From the NCBI GenBank assembly GCA_947258735.1, contig CAMYJJ010000110.1:1-9453 (forward strand): 9,453 bases of DNA, read 5' to 3'. The stretch comes from Thermodesulfovibrionia bacterium (GTDB taxonomy: Bacteria; Nitrospirota; Thermodesulfovibrionia; UBA6902). Below, piece by piece: positions 7,001 through 9,453 of this stretch; within the stretch, counting starts at the first letter, position 1, and the number at the start of each line of letters is the position of its first letter. The translations under genes were made by a program, and so were the position numbers. A model generated the notes under the pieces. That model worked only from the letters and a program-made list of their open reading frames with translations, had not been told where the DNA came from and ran no database searches.

Positions 7001-7627
7001 ATGATTGTTAAACGGATGGTGGTAGGACCTCTTCAGGAAAATACGTATATCATTGGAGATGAGTCGACAAAACAGGCAATGGTGATAGATCCCGGTGATG
7101 AGCCGGACAGGATTCTTGATGAAATAAAAACAAACGGTCTGGAGGTCAGTGCCATTGTTTTCACTCATGCGCATTTTGACCATATCGGGGCTGCAGGAGA
7201 TCTCAAAAAAGAGACAGGGGCCAAAATTCTTATGCACAAAAATGATGAAGAGACTTATTCTTTGGCAAAGGACCAGGCCGCATTCTGGGGATTTGAGCTG
7301 GACGATATTCCCATGCCTGATGAATTTATTGATGAGGGAGATGAAATCAAAGTGGGTAATCTCAGCTTTACCGTCATACATACTCCGGGGCACAGCAGGG
7401 GAAGTGTATGTCTTCTGGGGGAGGGCATTGCCCTGACAGGAGATACAATTTTTCAGGGGTCGGTGGGAAGGACTGACTTCCCTGGCGGCAGCATTGAGGA
7501 ATTAAAGCAGTCCTTTAAACGATTGATTGAGCTGCCGGAGGAGACCCAGGTCCTGTCAGGTCATGGCCCTGAAACGACCGTAGGTCGGGAAAAAAAGGAA
7601 AACTTTTTTGTGCGTGAGTTGAGTTAA
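7001..7627 (+). CDS. MBL-fold metallo-hydrolase, glyoxalase II-like (YcbL type)
   Basis: From ATG 7001 the product has 208 residues and opens MIVKRMVVGPLQENTYII, the usual start of small glyoxalase II-like proteins. Metal-binding motifs are complete: THAHFDH with H56, H58, D60 and H61, HTPGH with H131, TGDTIF with D148, and SGHGPETTVGREK with H188. These bind two metal ions in hydroxyacylglutathione hydrolases and related thioesterases. The separate C-terminal glutathione-binding domain of classical GloB is absent, so the substrate cannot be named. The frame also extends upstream to an ATG at 6890 that overlaps the murJ TGA (ATGA). That longer form (245 residues) would add a single membrane anchor (about residues 11-29). 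The strong GGGAGG before 7001 makes the short form more likely. It probably shares a transcript with murJ. Confidence 0.88.
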   Translation: MIVKRMVVGPLQENTYIIGDESTKQAMVIDPGDEPDRILDEIKTNGLEVSAIVFTHAHFDHIGAAGDLKKETGAKILMHKNDEETYSLAKDQAAFWGFELDDIPMPDEFIDEGDEIKVGNLSFTVIHTPGHSRGSVCLLGEGIALTGDTIFQGSVGRTDFPGGSIEELKQSFKRLIELPEETQVLSGHGPETTVGREKKENFFVRELS

Positions 7628-7656
7628 TGAAAGTCTATATGTGAAGCATGTCTCTG

Positions 7657-7757
7657 TGTCATTCTGAGCTTATTTCAGAATCTCAAATTGTTGGCATATT
7701 GGTACAGCAGAGATCCTGAAACAAGCCTGCCTGTCGGCAGACAGGTTCAGGATGACA
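7657..7757. repeat. Palindromic MITE-like dispersed repeat
   Basis: The ends are imperfect inverted repeats: TGTCATTCTGAG at 7657-7668 and TTCAGGATGACA at 7746-7757 (reverse complement TGTCATCCTGAA). Inside, TCAGAATCTC (7675-7684) pairs with GAGATCCTGA (about 7710-7719). Near the right end, CTGCC/GGCAG (7727-7740) and CCTGTC/GACAGG (7730-7745) are overlapping, mutually exclusive hairpins. TGTCATTCTGAG-type ends are, as I recall, a common dispersed repeat in environmental bacterial genomes. It carries no coding capacity and fills the gap between two genes. Confidence 0.65.
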
Positions 7758-7793
7758 GCTCATTGATAAGACTTCTGATAGGGTCTATGAGAA

Positions 7794-8324
7794 ATGAAAA
7801 AAGTTAGTTTAATTATAGTAATGACGATTGCAGTAGTGCTTATTGGCATGGCTGTGTGGCAGCTAATGTGGATGAGTACTGTTGTTAACAATTATAATCC
7901 AGCCTCACCCAGGAAACGTTCGGATCCCAAAGTTAACATGGAGAAGAATATGTTTCAGGAAAAGGGGACTGTCGCTGAAATTACTGATCATCCTTCAGAA
8001 CAAAGGCCAGCAGAGATCTCAAACGTTCCTTCATTTACAGACAGCAGCCAGGTGACAGATCAATCTGTAAAAAAATCAGATGAAGTCATAAATGAACCGG
8101 AAAGAACGATTGCAGATGCAAACAGGAAGGTCTCTTCATCATTAATCGATGATAAAATTACAATAAAAGAAGATGAAAATACGATATCCATACAGCTTAA
8201 AAGCGAAAAACCACTCCCTCCTCAGAGACAGGTGATACAGAGACCTTCTGTATCACAAAGAACGCGCGTTGATATCCCGGTACCATCAGTGAGGCAGCAT
8301 GCAACGAGCACATCTCCTTATTAA
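7794..8324 (+). CDS. Single-pass membrane protein of unknown function
   Basis: I do not recognise a family. The 176-residue product has a short basic start (MKKVS), one hydrophobic segment at about residues 5-25 and then a hydrophilic, low-complexity remainder rich in Ser, Gln, Pro, Lys, Asp and Glu, with no cysteines after the membrane segment. That suggests an N-terminally anchored protein with a disordered tail outside the cytoplasm, though topology is inferred. A short ordered-looking part may be KITIKEDENTISIQLKSEK (about 122-140). The C-terminus is Pro/Arg/Ser-rich (PLPPQRQVIQRPSVSQRTR). The ATG at 7794 is preceded only by a weak AGGG. It stands alone between a palindromic repeat and repeat-rich DNA. 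The start codon and continuous frame support a real gene. Confidence 0.6.
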   Translation: MKKVSLIIVMTIAVVLIGMAVWQLMWMSTVVNNYNPASPRKRSDPKVNMEKNMFQEKGTVAEITDHPSEQRPAEISNVPSFTDSSQVTDQSVKKSDEVINEPERTIADANRKVSSSLIDDKITIKEDENTISIQLKSEKPLPPQRQVIQRPSVSQRTRVDIPVPSVRQHATSTSPY

Positions 8325-8444
8325 AACATATTGATTTAGACTAACGTTTTAATTTTTTAAATTATTCTGTTCATTATCCTGTGTCTATGTCCCTGTTTAC
8401 TGTCCTTTACGATATCTTCTGCCAGTCTTTCGGGACGTTGTTTT

Positions 8445-8477
8445 CTTCATGAACTTATTGCGCATTAGTTCATGAAG
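8445..8477. repeat. Perfect 11-bp inverted repeat (hairpin)
   Basis: CTTCATGAACT at 8445-8455 and AGTTCATGAAG at 8467-8477 are exact reverse complements around an 11-nt spacer that contains TGCGCA. No T-run follows on either strand, so it does not look like an intrinsic terminator. It could be a cruciform, a protein-binding site, or part of a repeat element. Confidence 0.75.
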
Positions 8478-8478
8478 G

Positions 8479-8577
8479 ATGTCCCCAATGACACCGGGGA
8501 AAAAGAAAAAACAGAACAATAAACCTTGCAAATAAAACTGCAAAGGTTGTAAGATGTACAAAATATTTAGGGGACAT
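8479..8577. repeat. REP-like segment with inverted ends, just before the DUF4258 gene
   Basis: ATGTCCCC (8479-8486) and GGGGACAT (8570-8577) are exact 8-nt inverted ends. Within it CCTTGCA and TGCAAAGG (about 8524-8547) form a hairpin with one bulged base. TGTCCCC/GGGGACA ends resemble remnants of REP-type elements linked to Y1 transposases; that comparison is from memory. The right end also supplies AGGGGA, the likely ribosome site of the following gene. Confidence 0.45.
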
Positions 8578-8581
8578 GCTG

Positions 8582-8851
8582 ATGAAAATCCAGATTGATC
8601 CACATACACTTGAACGAGCTGCAGAACGCGGTGCAACTGAAAAAGAAATTAATGATGTGCTTAATACCGGGTTCGAAATTCCTGTAAAAAGAGAACGAAA
8701 AAGCAGGACAAAAATCTATAAATTCAATAAGAAACGTCTTGGTACATTCTATGAGTATAAGAAAATTGAAGTGATTTATACTATTGAAGATGATAAAATA
8801 ATAACCATAACCGTTTATGTTTATTACGGTACATGGAAGGAGCAGAAATGA
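8582..8851 (+). CDS. DUF4258-like small protein, putative toxin of a toxin-antitoxin pair
   Basis: The 89-residue basic protein begins MKIQIDPHTLERAAERGATEKEINDVLNTG, matching the HxxxRxxERGIxxxEIxxVL opening of DUF4258 proteins, then has a Lys/Arg-rich centre and beta-strand-like segments ending in an aromatic tail (VYVYYGTW). DUF4258 proteins are often encoded beside DUF2283 proteins and have been proposed as toxins with a RelE-like fold; activity here is inference. The start at 8582 is chosen because AGGGGA (8569-8574) lies 7 nt upstream; the ATG at 8576 is only 1 nt from it. The stop overlaps the next gene (ATGA at 8848-8851), implying coupled translation. Confidence 0.7.
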   Translation: MKIQIDPHTLERAAERGATEKEINDVLNTGFEIPVKRERKSRTKIYKFNKKRLGTFYEYKKIEVIYTIEDDKIITITVYVYYGTWKEQK

Positions 8852-9063
8852 AGGTTACCTACGATGATGCATCAGACCTGCTTTATATCCGTCTGGATGA
8901 AGGTAAACAGGATGTTATGAACAGGCGTGTAGCTGATGATGTTGTTCTTGATATCGGAGAAGGTGATAAAATAATCGGCATTGAAATCCTGGAAGCGTCT
9001 ACTCATGTTGATCTCAGCAAAATACTGCCTATTCAACATGAAGGAATCAAAGTCTCCGCATAA
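8848..9063 (+). CDS. DUF2283-family small protein, putative antitoxin partner
   Basis: The 71-residue acidic protein reads MKVTYDDASDLLYIRLDEG, then DDVVLDIGEGDKIIGIEILEAS, the diagnostic pattern of DUF2283 (YDxxxDxLYIRL ... DxxGxIIGIEILxAS). The family has no assigned biochemical role; its regular pairing with DUF4258 genes and its acidity against the basic partner fit an antitoxin. The ATG at 8848 is chosen over an in-frame ATG at 8833 because AAGGAG (8837-8842) lies 5 nt before it and the usual family N-terminus starts there. It overlaps the upstream stop as ATGA. In toxin-antitoxin terms the order would be toxin first, which is less common but known. Confidence 0.78.
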   Translation: MKVTYDDASDLLYIRLDEGKQDVMNRRVADDVVLDIGEGDKIIGIEILEASTHVDLSKILPIQHEGIKVSA

Positions 9064-9085
9064 CAACAATTTTATTTTCAGATAA

Positions 9086-9166
9086 TATGATGTTGAAACT
9101 CGAGCGTTGAATCAGGCTGTACGAAGAAACATCGATCGTTTTCCTGAAGATTTCATGCGGAAATAG
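9086..9166 (+). pseudogene. ORF6N-domain gene remnant
   Basis: Translation of 9086-9163 gives YDVETRALNQAVRRN followed by IDRFPEDFMRK, then TAG at 9164. This is the core of the ORF6N DNA-binding domain (LYxVETxxLNQAVxRNxxRFPxDFMFQL), found in phage and mobile-element regulators. The fragment has no start codon: a TAA lies directly upstream in frame (9083-9085), probably from a small deletion, and the frame is lost after FM. The remaining domain and C-terminal part are not recognisable. It is a relic of a phage-like or mobile gene. Confidence 0.8.
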
Positions 9167-9259
9167 ATCAATGCAGCTGTCACGAGAAAGATGCGACCCC
9201 AACCCATTTGCTGAAATAATATTTGAAGAAAATAAAAGTATTTAAACAGAGTGCGTTGA

Positions 9260-9350
9260 AATCTAATCAGCGGTTATTGGTAATCTCAAAACACACTCAT
9301 GTCGGCACAAGCTATGAGATCAGCAATAACTGACAATATCTAATTAGATT
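9260..9350. repeat. Long imperfect inverted repeat
   Basis: The left arm at 9260-9287 (starting AATCTAATCAG, ending GGTAATCTC) matches the reverse complement of the right arm at 9316-9350 (GAGATCAGCAATAAC ... TAATTAGATT), with mismatches and an extra segment of about 7 nt in the right arm. CTCAT (9296-9300) and ATGAG (9314-9318) form an inner hairpin. The shape suits a MITE-like element or a structured RNA. Confidence 0.6.
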
Positions 9351-9383
9351 CATAATTGATGGAGTGAAGATTCTGAAGATAAC

Positions 9384-9448
9384 ATCATGAAGTCTTCTGA
9401 ACATCCTAAGTACTTAGATAACTGATTTCACATATCTATCTTCATGAT
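9384..9448. repeat. Nested palindromes at the window end
   Basis: ATCATGAAG (9384-9392) and CTTCATGAT (9440-9448) are exact inverted repeats 47 nt apart. Between them lies the perfect 12-bp palindrome CTAAGTACTTAG (9406-9417). The core CTTCATGA also occurs in the hairpin at 8445. The element may continue past the window. Confidence 0.5.
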
Positions 9449-9453
9449 CGATG

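Larger units (their letters stand above)
9167..9453. other. Non-coding, palindrome-rich tail without a recognisable gene
   Basis: No convincing ORF or RNA gene is seen. The stretch is AT-rich with stops in all frames and holds several inverted repeats listed separately: a long imperfect one at 9260-9350, a perfect 9-bp pair at 9384-9392 / 9440-9448, and a 12-bp palindrome at 9406-9417. It may be decayed mobile DNA continuing from the ORF6N remnant. Confidence 0.55.

Noticed and set aside
8397..8636. Minus-strand ORF ending in a basic tail (KTTSRKTGRRYRKGQ)
   Set aside because: It runs through the hairpin and REP-like repeats and into the DUF4258 gene; no ribosome site or family match is seen.
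9171..9245. 24-codon plus-strand ORF after the ORF6N remnant
   Set aside because: It is too short, has no ribosome site and no recognisable similarity.

Overview
The window is chromosomal DNA from a Gram-negative (diderm) bacterium of moderate GC. It falls into two parts: a conserved housekeeping block (1 to about 7630) and a more AT-rich accessory stretch (about 7630 to 9453). The order bamA (divergent) / leuS - lptE - holA / rpsT (convergent) / murJ - MBL-fold hydrolase, with UUG starts and an outer-membrane assembly gene alongside, suggests Nitrospirota or a Desulfobacterota-like lineage. That is inference from gene order; no rRNA or lineage marker is present.

Housekeeping block. Positions 1-785 on the minus strand hold the N-terminal part of a BamA/Omp85 protein (signal peptide and POTRA repeats), cut by the window edge. 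A 177-nt divergent promoter region separates it from leuS (963-3446). Downstream comes lptE (3482-4002), which is split over two frames and lacks the segment between its lipobox and its conserved TVEPRLEEKL-like motif. holA (3992-4945) overlaps the end of lptE. rpsT (4914-5210, minus) overlaps the holA 3' end tail to tail. murJ (5325-6893) diverges from rpsT and is followed, with a possible ATGA junction, by a glyoxalase II-like metallo-beta-lactamase-fold hydrolase (7001-7627). BamA and LptE act in outer-membrane biogenesis, MurJ in lipid II export, and LeuS, HolA and S20 in translation and replication.

Accessory stretch. This holds a palindromic MITE-like repeat (7657-7757), an unknown single-pass membrane protein (7794-8324), a hairpin and REP-like inverted repeats (8445-8577), a coupled DUF4258/DUF2283 gene pair resembling a toxin-antitoxin module (8582-9063), a decayed ORF6N-domain fragment (9086-9166), and a tail of palindromes with no gene (9167-9453).

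The most unusual signal is a family of degenerate 7-bp tandem repeats. One array lies in frame inside leuS (about 2017-2058). A second pair lies in opposite orientations around the start of lptE (3454-3481 and 3566-3607), where the repeat itself encodes the lipoprotein signal peptide. The frame break in lptE lies just past that array. bamA, leuS and rpsT all appear to start with TTG behind strong Shine-Dalgarno sequences.
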